NCBI GenBank assembly: GCA_019118905.1
Contig: DWYA01000056.1
Location: 1 to 35,210 of the forward strand
Origin: Ruthenibacterium avium
GTDB lineage: Bacteria; Bacillota; Clostridia; Oscillospirales; Ruminococcaceae
Reading direction: 5' to 3'
DNA length: 35,210 nt
A program made the position numbers and the translations under genes. Positions 14,531 to 21,334 of the stretch are shown in pieces. The stretch's first letter is position 1. Each line of letters opens with the position of its first letter. The notes under the pieces are model-generated. The model was not told where the DNA came from, ran no database searches, and saw only the letters and a program-made list of their open reading frames with translations.

Positions 14531-15220
14531 TTATGCCGACGAACAGGCATCTGCATGGAATGTGCGATAGGAGCGGGGGGAAAGACCTGTGTGTTTGGAA
14601 AATACACAAGAAAAGTAAGAGGACGAGCCAAATCCGCATTGCTGGCTGATCTCTTGAACGCTGAAACGTGTGGTTCGCAGCAGTTCTTTTGCCCGCTCTA
14701 TGCGTCGATAAGCAACGTATTCGCAAAACTTTTTTCCGGTACATGCGGGAAAAAGCTCAGATAAATAAGCCGAGCATACAAATACATGAGAGGCAACCCG
14801 CGGAAGGCTGAGATCACCGCTCATGTGCTGCTCGATATAATCGGCTGCGCGTGAAATATACTGGTTGCCGCATGAGCGTCGCGACAGCTCGGTGCAATAG
14901 GCGCAAATCATCTGCTGTGCGGCGTTTTCCAGCTCGCACTGGCAGGGCAGAGAAAATGCGGTGTTTTCCATTTCTTCGCACAGCTCGTGAAGCGACAATT
15001 TCCAATGAAACAAAATGAAGTGGTAAAGGCTTTGATTCAGCCGATGCAGAATTTTTATGCGGTCTTGTTCGGATAACCCGTCCGCTAAACCGGGAAGCGC
15101 TTTGAGCTGTTTGCAAAATATGGCGTTTGCCTGAGCGGCGCCATCATGGATCAGCGCTTGGCAAACAGGCTGAAAATGGTAAAGGGAGGGGACGAAAGAT
15201 ACAGATGGCTGGTTGGACAA
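14531..15220 (-). CDS. AraC-family transcriptional regulator
   Basis: A 229-residue regulator. The C-terminal half (about 125-222) is a double helix-turn-helix of the AraC/XylS family, with YIEQHMSGDLSLPRVA, then a recognition segment SAYLSELFPACTG, and the conserved ending FSVQEISQQCGFGSSSYFS before TGLSPRSYR. The N-terminal 120 residues are helical-looking and contain several Cys and His; they are not an obvious cupin, so the signal is unknown. The TTG start at 15220 is supported by AGGAGG 9 bases upstream. A short hairpin (15240-15255) lies just before that ribosome site and an attenuator-like terminator lies further upstream, so expression seems controlled at the RNA level. Its target may be the adjacent chemoreceptor-like gene, but that is a guess. 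Confidence 0.88.
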   Translation of the reverse strand: MSNQPSVSFVPSLYHFQPVCQALIHDGAAQANAIFCKQLKALPGLADGLSEQDRIKILHRLNQSLYHFILFHWKLSLHELCEEMENTAFSLPCQCELENAAQQMICAYCTELSRRSCGNQYISRAADYIEQHMSGDLSLPRVASHVFVCSAYLSELFPACTGKKFCEYVAYRRIERAKELLRTTRFSVQEISQQCGFGSSSYFSCVFSKHTGLSPRSYRTFHADACSSA

Positions 15221-15239
15221 AAGAAAAAACCTCCTATCG

Positions 15240-15255
15240 GTTAGCTTCAGCTAAC
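15240..15255 (-). other. Small hairpin next to the AraC-gene ribosome site
   Basis: A perfect 6-bp stem GTTAGC/GCTAAC with a 4-base loop ends 4 bases before AGGAGG in the minus-strand transcript. It could affect ribosome access or mRNA stability. Confidence 0.45.
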
Positions 15256-15265
15256 TTCATTTTCT

Positions 15266-15299
15266 AAAAAAACACCTCAGCCGGAACCGTGCGCCGAGG
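15266..15299 (-). terminator. Attenuator-like terminator in the AraC-gene leader
   Basis: Read on the minus strand, a 7-pair stem (15299-15293 with 15281-15275) encloses a loop with an inner CGG/CCG and is followed, after two bases, by seven T (15272-15266). It lies between the gene's promoter (15384-15412) and its start (15220), and no other minus-strand gene ends here, so it should act as a premature terminator. An alternative fold (see findings) would disrupt it. Confidence 0.65.
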
Positions 15300-15383
15300 G
15301 AGTACTCTTTACAAGAACAAACGGTTTGCTGAACGGTGTGTGTTGACAGCAAGAATGTTAAAAAAGATGCTTCATTACGGGTA

Positions 15384-15412
15384 ATTATAGTCTTTTGCAC
15401 AAAAAATGTAAA
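15384..15412 (-). promoter_or_regulatory. Promoter of the AraC-type regulator gene
   Basis: On the minus strand TTTACA (15412-15407), 17 bases, then consensus TATAAT (15389-15384). The transcript would carry a leader of about 155 bases. The stretch 15413-15521 between this and the purA promoter holds nothing I recognise. Confidence 0.8.
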
Positions 15413-15521
15413 GCGGAATTTGTTAGGGACGGTAAAAAGCTGAATGGCTGGACGGAAAGTCGAAAACAGCGCCGTTGTGCGGAAAAAGCGTGAAAAAACA
15501 GCCGGATGGTACATTTGACAC

Positions 15522-15550
15522 TTGACGGCGAAAACAATGAATGGTATGAT
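15522..15550 (+). promoter_or_regulatory. Promoter of purA
   Basis: TTGACG (15522-15527), 17 bases, TATGAT (15545-15550). A second TTGACA at 15515-15520 has no suitably spaced -10 box. The leader would be about 195 bases. Confidence 0.75.
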
Positions 15551-15567
15551 AACATCCGGAGAATAAT

Positions 15568-15695
15568 GGCGTTCGTGGGAGGAGGCAGAAGCTTTTTGGA
15601 TAACCCCATGGGCGTCTTTTATCTTTTTTGCGTGTGGAAGATCCGCAAAAAAGAAACATGTGACCCGTGTGCGATTGCAAGCCGTGACCGGCTTG
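15568..15695 (+). other. Structured purA leader RNA, unknown class
   Basis: Three hairpins follow in series. The first is a 12-pair stem with four G-T wobbles (15568-15579 with 15605-15616) closing a purine-rich loop. The second is a 9-bp perfect stem (15624-15632 with 15644-15652). The third is a 7-bp perfect stem (15678-15684 with 15689-15695) with a TGAC loop. No T-run follows any of them except inside the stems. It does not resemble the purine, ZTP or PRPP riboswitch cores as I know them. Confidence 0.45.
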
Positions 15696-15752
15696 TGACG
15701 GATGCGGCTGAGCCGTGGTGTGAGGCGAATAAAAAAGGAGAGTGTTGATTTT

Positions 15753-17042
15753 ATGCTGACCGCGATTACAGGAATCAACTGGGGCGATGAGGGCAAGGGA
15801 CGCATGGTCGATTTGCTCAGCCGAGAGTATGACATTGTGGTGCGCTACCAAGGCGGAAACAATGCCGGCCATACGGTGGTGAATGAAAACGGAAAGTTTA
15901 TTTTAAACCTTTTGCCTTCCGGTATTTTGCGCCCGGAGGTTGTATGCGTGATGGGCAACGGCATGGTGATCGACCCCGCTCACTTGGAAAAAGAAATGGC
16001 TACACTGCGCCAGCAAGGCGTTGTCATTGACCCCAGCCATTTGAAAATCAGCGACCGCGCTACCATTTGCATGCCTTACCATGTGCGTGAGGACGCTTTG
16101 GAGGAAGACCGTCTTTCCCAAAGCGGCAGCCAGTTTGGTTCGACACGCCGCGGTATTGCCTATTCTTACGGCGATAAATATATGAAAAAGACGCTTCGTA
16201 TGGGCGATCTTCTGCACTTGGATGATTCCGTGAAGCATCGCTTAAAGACAATGATTGAGTGGAAAAATTTGACGCTGGAGCGCGTTTACGGCGAGAAGCC
16301 CGTGGATGTGGAAGAAATGTGGGCTTGGTGCAAGCACTACGCCGAGGTGTTCCGCGATTATATCTGCGACACCGGCGCCTATTTGGCACATGCCGACGAC
16401 AGCGGCAAGAAAATTTTGTTTGAGGCTCAGCTGGGCGCTTTGCGCGATGTAGATTTCGGCATTTATCCGTTCACCAGCTCCTCCAACGTAATCGGCAGCT
16501 ATGCACCGATTGGCGCAGGCATTCCGGGCCACAAGCTGGATTTGTCGATTGGTATTATGAAGGCTTACTCGTCCTGCGTGGGCGAGGGCCCCTTTACCGC
16601 CGAGCTGGCCATGACCGAGGAGGAAAAACACGCTCTGCGTGAATCCGGCCATGAGTACGGCGCGGCAACAGGCCGTCCGCGCCGCGTCGGCCCCTTTGAC
16701 GCTGTGGCAAGCCGCTACGGTGTAGAGTGTCAAGGCGCAGATATTTTGGCGCTGACACTGCTGGATGTGCTGGATTATATGGAAGAAATTCCTGTGGTGG
16801 AAAAATACCTTGTCAACGGCAAGGAAACCACCCGTTTCCCCATGGGCGGCGATTTGGACCGCGCTACGCCGGTGGTGAAGAAAATGCCCGGCTGGAAGTG
16901 CGACATCACCAAGTGCCGCCGCTGGGCCGATCTGCCGCAGGAAGCGAAAGACTACATTGAGTACTTAGAAAAGGCAGTGGGCTGCCCGATTCGTTACGTT
17001 TCCGTAGGTGCGGATCGTGAAGCATATTTGGTGAAGGAATAA
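15753..17042 (+). CDS. purA: Adenylosuccinate synthetase
   Basis: PurA joins aspartate to IMP with GTP to give adenylosuccinate, the first committed step to AMP. The 429 residues have the family length. The GTP loop NWGDEGKGR carries catalytic Asp12; His40 is in NNAGHTVV. Further signatures are GSTRRGIAYSYGDKY, GPFTAEL and, at the C-terminus, a SVGADREAYL variant of the usual ending. ATG 15753 is chosen because homologous sequence begins there and AAGGAGAG lies upstream. It has its own promoter and a structured leader, and purF follows after 52 bases, so AMP synthesis and the entry step of the pathway are probably expressed together. Confidence 0.96.
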   Translation: MLTAITGINWGDEGKGRMVDLLSREYDIVVRYQGGNNAGHTVVNENGKFILNLLPSGILRPEVVCVMGNGMVIDPAHLEKEMATLRQQGVVIDPSHLKISDRATICMPYHVREDALEEDRLSQSGSQFGSTRRGIAYSYGDKYMKKTLRMGDLLHLDDSVKHRLKTMIEWKNLTLERVYGEKPVDVEEMWAWCKHYAEVFRDYICDTGAYLAHADDSGKKILFEAQLGALRDVDFGIYPFTSSSNVIGSYAPIGAGIPGHKLDLSIGIMKAYSSCVGEGPFTAELAMTEEEKHALRESGHEYGAATGRPRRVGPFDAVASRYGVECQGADILALTLLDVLDYMEEIPVVEKYLVNGKETTRFPMGGDLDRATPVVKKMPGWKCDITKCRRWADLPQEAKDYIEYLEKAVGCPIRYVSVGADREAYLVKE

Positions 17043-17094
17043 AAATAAAACGGTGAAAATAAGATCGACAGAGCACGGAAGGAGTAGAAGCAGC

Positions 17095-18477
17095 ATGCAG
17101 TGGGGACGTGAATTGCACGAGGAATGCGGTGTATTTGGGGTGTATAACCAGCAGGACGCCGCACACTTGACCTATCTTGGCCTGCACGCTTTGCAGCATC
17201 GAGGTCAGGAGGGCGCAGGAATTGCCGCAGCCGACGAAAACGGCGTAACACGCTGCCGTAAGGGGAAGGGTCTGCTGACGGAGGTGTTTTCCCACAACGA
17301 TATTGCGGCACTTCCCGGACTGAATGCAATCGGTCATGTGCGTTATGGTACAGCGGGCGGCGGTGAGCTGGAGAATGTGCAGCCCATTGTTGCGCGTGCG
17401 AAGATCGGTACTTTGGCCGTAGCGCACAACGGGCAGATTGTCAATGCGGATGAGCTGCGTCAAGAGCTGGAAGACCGCGGAAGTATCTTCCACGGTTCGT
17501 CCGACAGTGAAATTATTCTGCATTTAATTCAATGCGAAAAGGGAAGCCTGCTGGAGAAGATCAAAAAGGCCTGCCTGCGCCTCGATGGTGCATTTGCATT
17601 TTTGATTATGACAGAGAAAAATCTGTATGCCATTCGTGACCGCAACGGTCTGCGTCCGCTGTCTTTGGCGAAAAAGGGCGACGGCTGGTACTTGTCCAGC
17701 GAAACATGCGCTTTTGATATTGTCAATGCGGACTTTGTGCGCGATATTGCCCCCGGCGAAATTATTAAAATTTCTGCGCAGGGCTTAGAGAGCGATTTTT
17801 ATACCAATATTACACAGAAAAAGCTGTGTGCGATGGAATATGTCTACTTTGCACGTCCCGACTCGGTGATGCATGGCTACAACGTACACACCGTGCGCCG
17901 TCAGTGCGGTAAAATCTTGGCGCAGGATGATAAAGGCGTATTAGAGGCGGATATTGTGGTCGGTGTGCCGGATTCCTCGCTTTCTGCCGCCAGCGGTTAC
18001 AGCGAAGAAATGGGCCTGCCCTATGAGATGGGTTTGATTAAAAACCGCTATGTGGGACGAACCTTTATTCAGCCCACACAAGCGCAGCGTGATGCCGGTG
18101 TAAAAATGAAGCTTTCGGCTAACCGAGATGTTGTAGCCGGAAAGCGCATTGTGCTGATTGATGACTCTATTGTGCGCGGTACCACCAGCAAACGCATTGT
18201 AACGCTGCTGCGTGAGGCAGGCGCTGCCGAGGTGCATGTGCGCATTGCGTCGCCGCAGCTGCTGTACCCGTGCTTCTATGGTGTGGATATGTCCACTCGT
18301 AAGGAGCTGATCAGCGCAAATCAAACGGTGGAGCAGGTGTGCGAAACGCTGGGCGCGGATTCGCTGCGCTTTTTAACTATGGACGCACTGCGCGAAGCAT
18401 GCGGCGGACAGGATGTTTGCGAAGCCTGTTTCACCGGTCGCTATGCAACGCCGCTTTACAGTCATGTGATTGACTAA
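17095..18477 (+). CDS. purF: Amidophosphoribosyltransferase (glutamine PRPP amidotransferase)
   Basis: PurF makes phosphoribosylamine from PRPP and glutamine, the first step of purine synthesis. The 460 residues start with a 10-residue propeptide; its removal exposes Cys11 (EE/CGVFGVY), the glutaminase nucleophile. The N-terminal Ntn-hydrolase domain shows HALQHRGQEGAG and AHNGQIVN, and the phosphoribosyltransferase domain shows IVLIDDSIVRGTTSKR. Cys in KLCAMEYV, YPCFYG and the CEAC pair match the ligands of the [4Fe-4S] cluster of the Bacillus-type enzyme, which makes it oxygen-labile. AAGGAG lies 10 bases before ATG 17095. The rest of the purine pathway is not in this window. Confidence 0.96.
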   Translation: MQWGRELHEECGVFGVYNQQDAAHLTYLGLHALQHRGQEGAGIAAADENGVTRCRKGKGLLTEVFSHNDIAALPGLNAIGHVRYGTAGGGELENVQPIVARAKIGTLAVAHNGQIVNADELRQELEDRGSIFHGSSDSEIILHLIQCEKGSLLEKIKKACLRLDGAFAFLIMTEKNLYAIRDRNGLRPLSLAKKGDGWYLSSETCAFDIVNADFVRDIAPGEIIKISAQGLESDFYTNITQKKLCAMEYVYFARPDSVMHGYNVHTVRRQCGKILAQDDKGVLEADIVVGVPDSSLSAASGYSEEMGLPYEMGLIKNRYVGRTFIQPTQAQRDAGVKMKLSANRDVVAGKRIVLIDDSIVRGTTSKRIVTLLREAGAAEVHVRIASPQLLYPCFYGVDMSTRKELISANQTVEQVCETLGADSLRFLTMDALREACGGQDVCEACFTGRYATPLYSHVID

Positions 18478-18497
18478 GCAGAGTACCTAGGGCATGG

Positions 18498-18531
18498 CCG
18501 AAACAGCGCTTTTGCGCGATGGCCTGTTCGG
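18498..18531 (+). other. Hairpin after purF
   Basis: CCGAA(A)CAG (18498-18506) pairs with CTGTTCGG (18524-18531), with an inner GCGC/GCGC around TTTT. There is no T-tail, so it may stabilise the 3' end rather than terminate. Confidence 0.35.
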
Positions 18532-18539
18532 AAAAGGGC

Positions 18540-18568
18540 TTGAAAGACGCCCGATGATATGTTAGAAT
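18540..18568 (+). promoter_or_regulatory. Promoter of the zinc-ribbon protein gene
   Basis: TTGAAA (18540-18545), 17 bases, TAGAAT (18563-18568), about 28 bases before the start codon. Confidence 0.6.
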
Positions 18569-18595
18569 TATGAGCCAAGGTGGTGTGTAACAAGA

Positions 18596-19213
18596 ATGGG
18601 TGAAGTTTTTACTCCGCTGGCAAGAAGCCGTTCCAGCTATTACTGCAAGGGCAGCCCTGTGCATTTTGCAATGGTGGAGCTGTTCCGTATGGAAAGCACA
18701 GGAAGTACCGTCGTTACATTGACGTTTAAAAACCTCTATTCTCGTCCGGTGAATAAGCTCACCATTCACTATCGCTGCAAAAACCAGGCCGGCGTTGTAG
18801 TGGGCGAGGATGATTTCGATTATTTGAATGTACAAGCTCCCGAAGGGGCTTGCTTTGGCGGAAATGACGGCGTGTTTATTTCCGATGAACCGCTTAGCTC
18901 AGTGGATGTCAACCTCGTTTCTGTGGTTTACGACGATGGCATTCTGCATAGCTTGAAGCGCTGCGGCCCCGTGGCGCTTCCTGCGCCGCGTGCTTTGCCG
19001 GAGCAGATGCGAAATGCTTTGTGCACCGCGATGAATTCCCGCTTTTTGCGTTTTTATCCTGCCGAGCTCGCGGATGGCTGGCAGTGTGCCTGCGGGGCGT
19101 TTAACTACAACGCGGGCAAGGGTAAAACGAAGTGTACCGAATGCGGTGCAGACAGGGCAAATCTTTTTGCAGCCGTGCAGGGAATTGCCGCACATTCTGC
19201 GGGACAGCGCTGA
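18596..19213 (+). CDS. Unknown protein with C-terminal zinc ribbon
   Basis: I do not recognise this 205-residue protein. Residues 1-125 alternate hydrophobic and polar residues with many Val and few helices predicted by eye, suggesting a beta-sandwich (segments like STVVTLTFKNLY and VDVNLVSVVYDDG). A helical stretch near 130-155 follows. The C-terminus holds a zinc ribbon: WQCACGAFNYN with Cys164 and Cys166, then KCTECGADR with Cys180 and Cys183. No signal peptide or membrane helix is seen. It has its own promoter and an AAGGTGG ribosome site. A hairpin separates it from the topoisomerase genes. Proteins with this layout occur in clostridial genomes without known function; a nucleic-acid or protein-binding role is only inferred from the ribbon. 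Confidence 0.7.
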   Translation: MGEVFTPLARSRSSYYCKGSPVHFAMVELFRMESTGSTVVTLTFKNLYSRPVNKLTIHYRCKNQAGVVVGEDDFDYLNVQAPEGACFGGNDGVFISDEPLSSVDVNLVSVVYDDGILHSLKRCGPVALPAPRALPEQMRNALCTAMNSRFLRFYPAELADGWQCACGAFNYNAGKGKTKCTECGADRANLFAAVQGIAAHSAGQR

Positions 19214-19278
19214 GAAACAAAGGTTCAGAAAGTATTCTGAAATAGGGCCGGAAACAAGCCGGTATGAAAAGAAAAAAC

Positions 19279-19306
19279 GCCGCGCTGTGCACACGCACAG
19301 CGCGGC
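19279..19306 (+). terminator. Hairpin between the zinc-ribbon gene and the parE-like gene
   Basis: A perfect 12-bp GC-rich stem (19279-19290 with 19295-19306) with an ACAC loop follows an A-run on the left; the right side reads ACTTTATT, a poor T-tail. It may terminate partially. Confidence 0.6.
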
Positions 19307-19336
19307 ACTTTATTGAGAAGCAAAACAGGAGGACGC

Positions 19337-21319
19337 ATGGCAAAACGAACAGCTGCCTACACAAATGAAAGCATTACAAGCTTAAAAGGCGCCGACCGCG
19401 TAAGAAAGCGCCCCGGTGTTATTTTTGGTTCCGACGGAGTAGATGGGTGTGCGCACTCGATTTTTGAAATTGTGTCAAACTCCATTGACGAAGCCCGGCA
19501 AGGCCATGGTGATAAAATTTTGGTCACGCGCTATGCCGACGGCTCGGTACAGGTAGAAGATTTCGGGCGAGGAATGCCCGTGGATTATAATAAAAACGAA
19601 GAACGCTACAACTGGGAGCTTCTTTTTTGTGAAATGTATGCGGGCGGAAAGTATGAAGCCGGCGGGGATAACTATGAATATTCCCTCGGCTTGAACGGCC
19701 TTGGCCTTTGTGCTACGCAGTATTCCTCCCGTTGGATGAAAGCGGACGTGTATCGAGATGGGTTTCACTACCACCTCGACTTTGAAAAAGGCGAAAATGT
19801 CGGCGGTTTGCAAAAGGAGCCGTTTTCCGGCAAGCGAACAGGTTCATGCATTCGCTGGATGCCGGATACCGAGGTTTTCACCGATATTGCCGTTCCCACC
19901 AGCTATTATCTGGACACGCTGAAACGTCAAGCGGTGGTAAACGCTGGCGTTACCTTTGTGTTTACCGATGAAACAGCAGCGCCGGAAAACCGCGTAACCG
20001 AGTTTTTCTATGAGCGAGGGATTGAGGACTATGTGGAGGAGCTGGCGGGGCTGGACGCCATGACGCCGGTTCGTTTCTGCCGTTCGGAGGCACAGGGGCG
20101 CGACCGTGACGACCGCCCGGAATACCGGGTGAAAATGAACGCCGCCTTTTGCTTTTCCAATAAAACGCAGCTTTTGGAGTATTACCATAACTCCTCTTGG
20201 CTGGAGCATGGCGGAAGCCCGGATAGAGCCGTCCGAACGGCGTTTGTCGGCCAGATTGACGCCTACCTGAAATCGAAAAACATGTACAAAAAAGGCGAAA
20301 GCAAAATCACCTTTTCCGATGTGCAGGACTGCTTGATTTTCGTTTCCAGCTCGTTTTCCACTCAGACAAGCTATGAAAACCAAACCAAAAAGGCCATCAC
20401 CAATAAATTTATCCAGCAGGCGATGACCGAGTTTTTAAAGCATAATCTGGAAGTTTATTTCATTGAAAAGCCCGAGGAAGCGCAAAAGCTGTGCCAGCAG
20501 GTGCTGATCAATAAGCAGAGCCGTGAACATGCCGAAAAAACGCGCCAGTCAATTAAAAAGACGATGAGTTCCCAAATGGATATCACAAACCGCGTGCAGA
20601 AGTTTGTGGATTGCCGCTCGCGCGATATTTCCAAGCGGGAACTGTATATCGTGGAGGGTGACTCTGCGTTGGGCGCGGTCAAAACCAGCCGCGATAGTGA
20701 GTATCAGGCCATCATGCCCGTTCGCGGCAAAATTTTGAACTGCTTAAAAGCCGACTATGACCGCATCTTTAAGAGCGATATCATCACCGATCTTATTAAG
20801 GTGCTGGGCTGCGGCGTGGAGCTTTCGGGAAAGGCAAAGAAGGATTTGTCCAGCTTTGACCTTGCCAATCTGCGCTGGAATAAAGTGGTGATTTGTACCG
20901 ATGCCGACGTGGACGGCTACCAAATCCGAACCCTTATTTTAACCATGATTTATCGGCTGGTTCCTACGCTGATCAACGAGGGCTATGTGTATATTGCCGA
21001 GTCGCCGCTGTACGAAATTCAAAGCAAGCAAAAAACATATTTTGCTTATACCGAGCAAGAAAAAACCGAGTTTTTGAAGGAAATTGGCGACAATAAGTTT
21101 ACCATTCAGCGCTCCAAAGGTTTGGGCGAAAACGACCCGGAAATGATGTGGCTGACCACGATGAACCCGGCTTCCCGGCGCTTGATTCAAGTGACGCCGG
21201 ACGATGCCGAGCAAACAGCGGCGATGTTTGACCTTTTGCTGGGCGATAACTTAGCCGGACGCAAGGAACACATTGCACAGCACGGCTGTGAATATTTGGA
21301 CGACCTCGACGTATCTTGA
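19337..21319 (+). CDS. Type IIA topoisomerase B subunit, divergent ParE/GyrB-like
   Basis: ATPase subunit of a DNA topoisomerase, 660 residues. The GHKL ATP site is recognisable but unusual: RKRPGVIFGSDGVDG, then SNSIDEARQG and EDFGRGMPVD. The TOPRIM part has YIVEGDSALGAVK (Glu440, Asp442), MPVRGKILN and TDADVDG (Asp522-Asp526), where typical GyrB reads EGDSAGG and PLRGKILN. All metal-binding acids are present, so it should be active. ATG 19337 has CAGGAGG upstream. The A subunit follows after 15 bases. The pair looks like the clostridial topoisomerase IV-like group rather than the gyrase that normally sits near dnaA. The call parE is a reasonable name but not proven. Confidence 0.88.
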   Translation: MAKRTAAYTNESITSLKGADRVRKRPGVIFGSDGVDGCAHSIFEIVSNSIDEARQGHGDKILVTRYADGSVQVEDFGRGMPVDYNKNEERYNWELLFCEMYAGGKYEAGGDNYEYSLGLNGLGLCATQYSSRWMKADVYRDGFHYHLDFEKGENVGGLQKEPFSGKRTGSCIRWMPDTEVFTDIAVPTSYYLDTLKRQAVVNAGVTFVFTDETAAPENRVTEFFYERGIEDYVEELAGLDAMTPVRFCRSEAQGRDRDDRPEYRVKMNAAFCFSNKTQLLEYYHNSSWLEHGGSPDRAVRTAFVGQIDAYLKSKNMYKKGESKITFSDVQDCLIFVSSSFSTQTSYENQTKKAITNKFIQQAMTEFLKHNLEVYFIEKPEEAQKLCQQVLINKQSREHAEKTRQSIKKTMSSQMDITNRVQKFVDCRSRDISKRELYIVEGDSALGAVKTSRDSEYQAIMPVRGKILNCLKADYDRIFKSDIITDLIKVLGCGVELSGKAKKDLSSFDLANLRWNKVVICTDADVDGYQIRTLILTMIYRLVPTLINEGYVYIAESPLYEIQSKQKTYFAYTEQEKTEFLKEIGDNKFTIQRSKGLGENDPEMMWLTTMNPASRRLIQVTPDDAEQTAAMFDLLLGDNLAGRKEHIAQHGCEYLDDLDVS

Positions 21320-21334
21320 GCATAGGGAGGATAT

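Noticed and set aside
15566..15748. A 60-codon gene in the purA leader
   Set aside because: The predicted protein has no domain, the frame overlaps RNA hairpins and the ribosome site is very close to the ATG; not annotated as a gene, only noted in the findings.
15557..15752. Purine, ZTP or PRPP riboswitch before purA
   Set aside because: I looked for the paired loops and conserved cores of these classes and did not find them; kept only as an unclassified leader.
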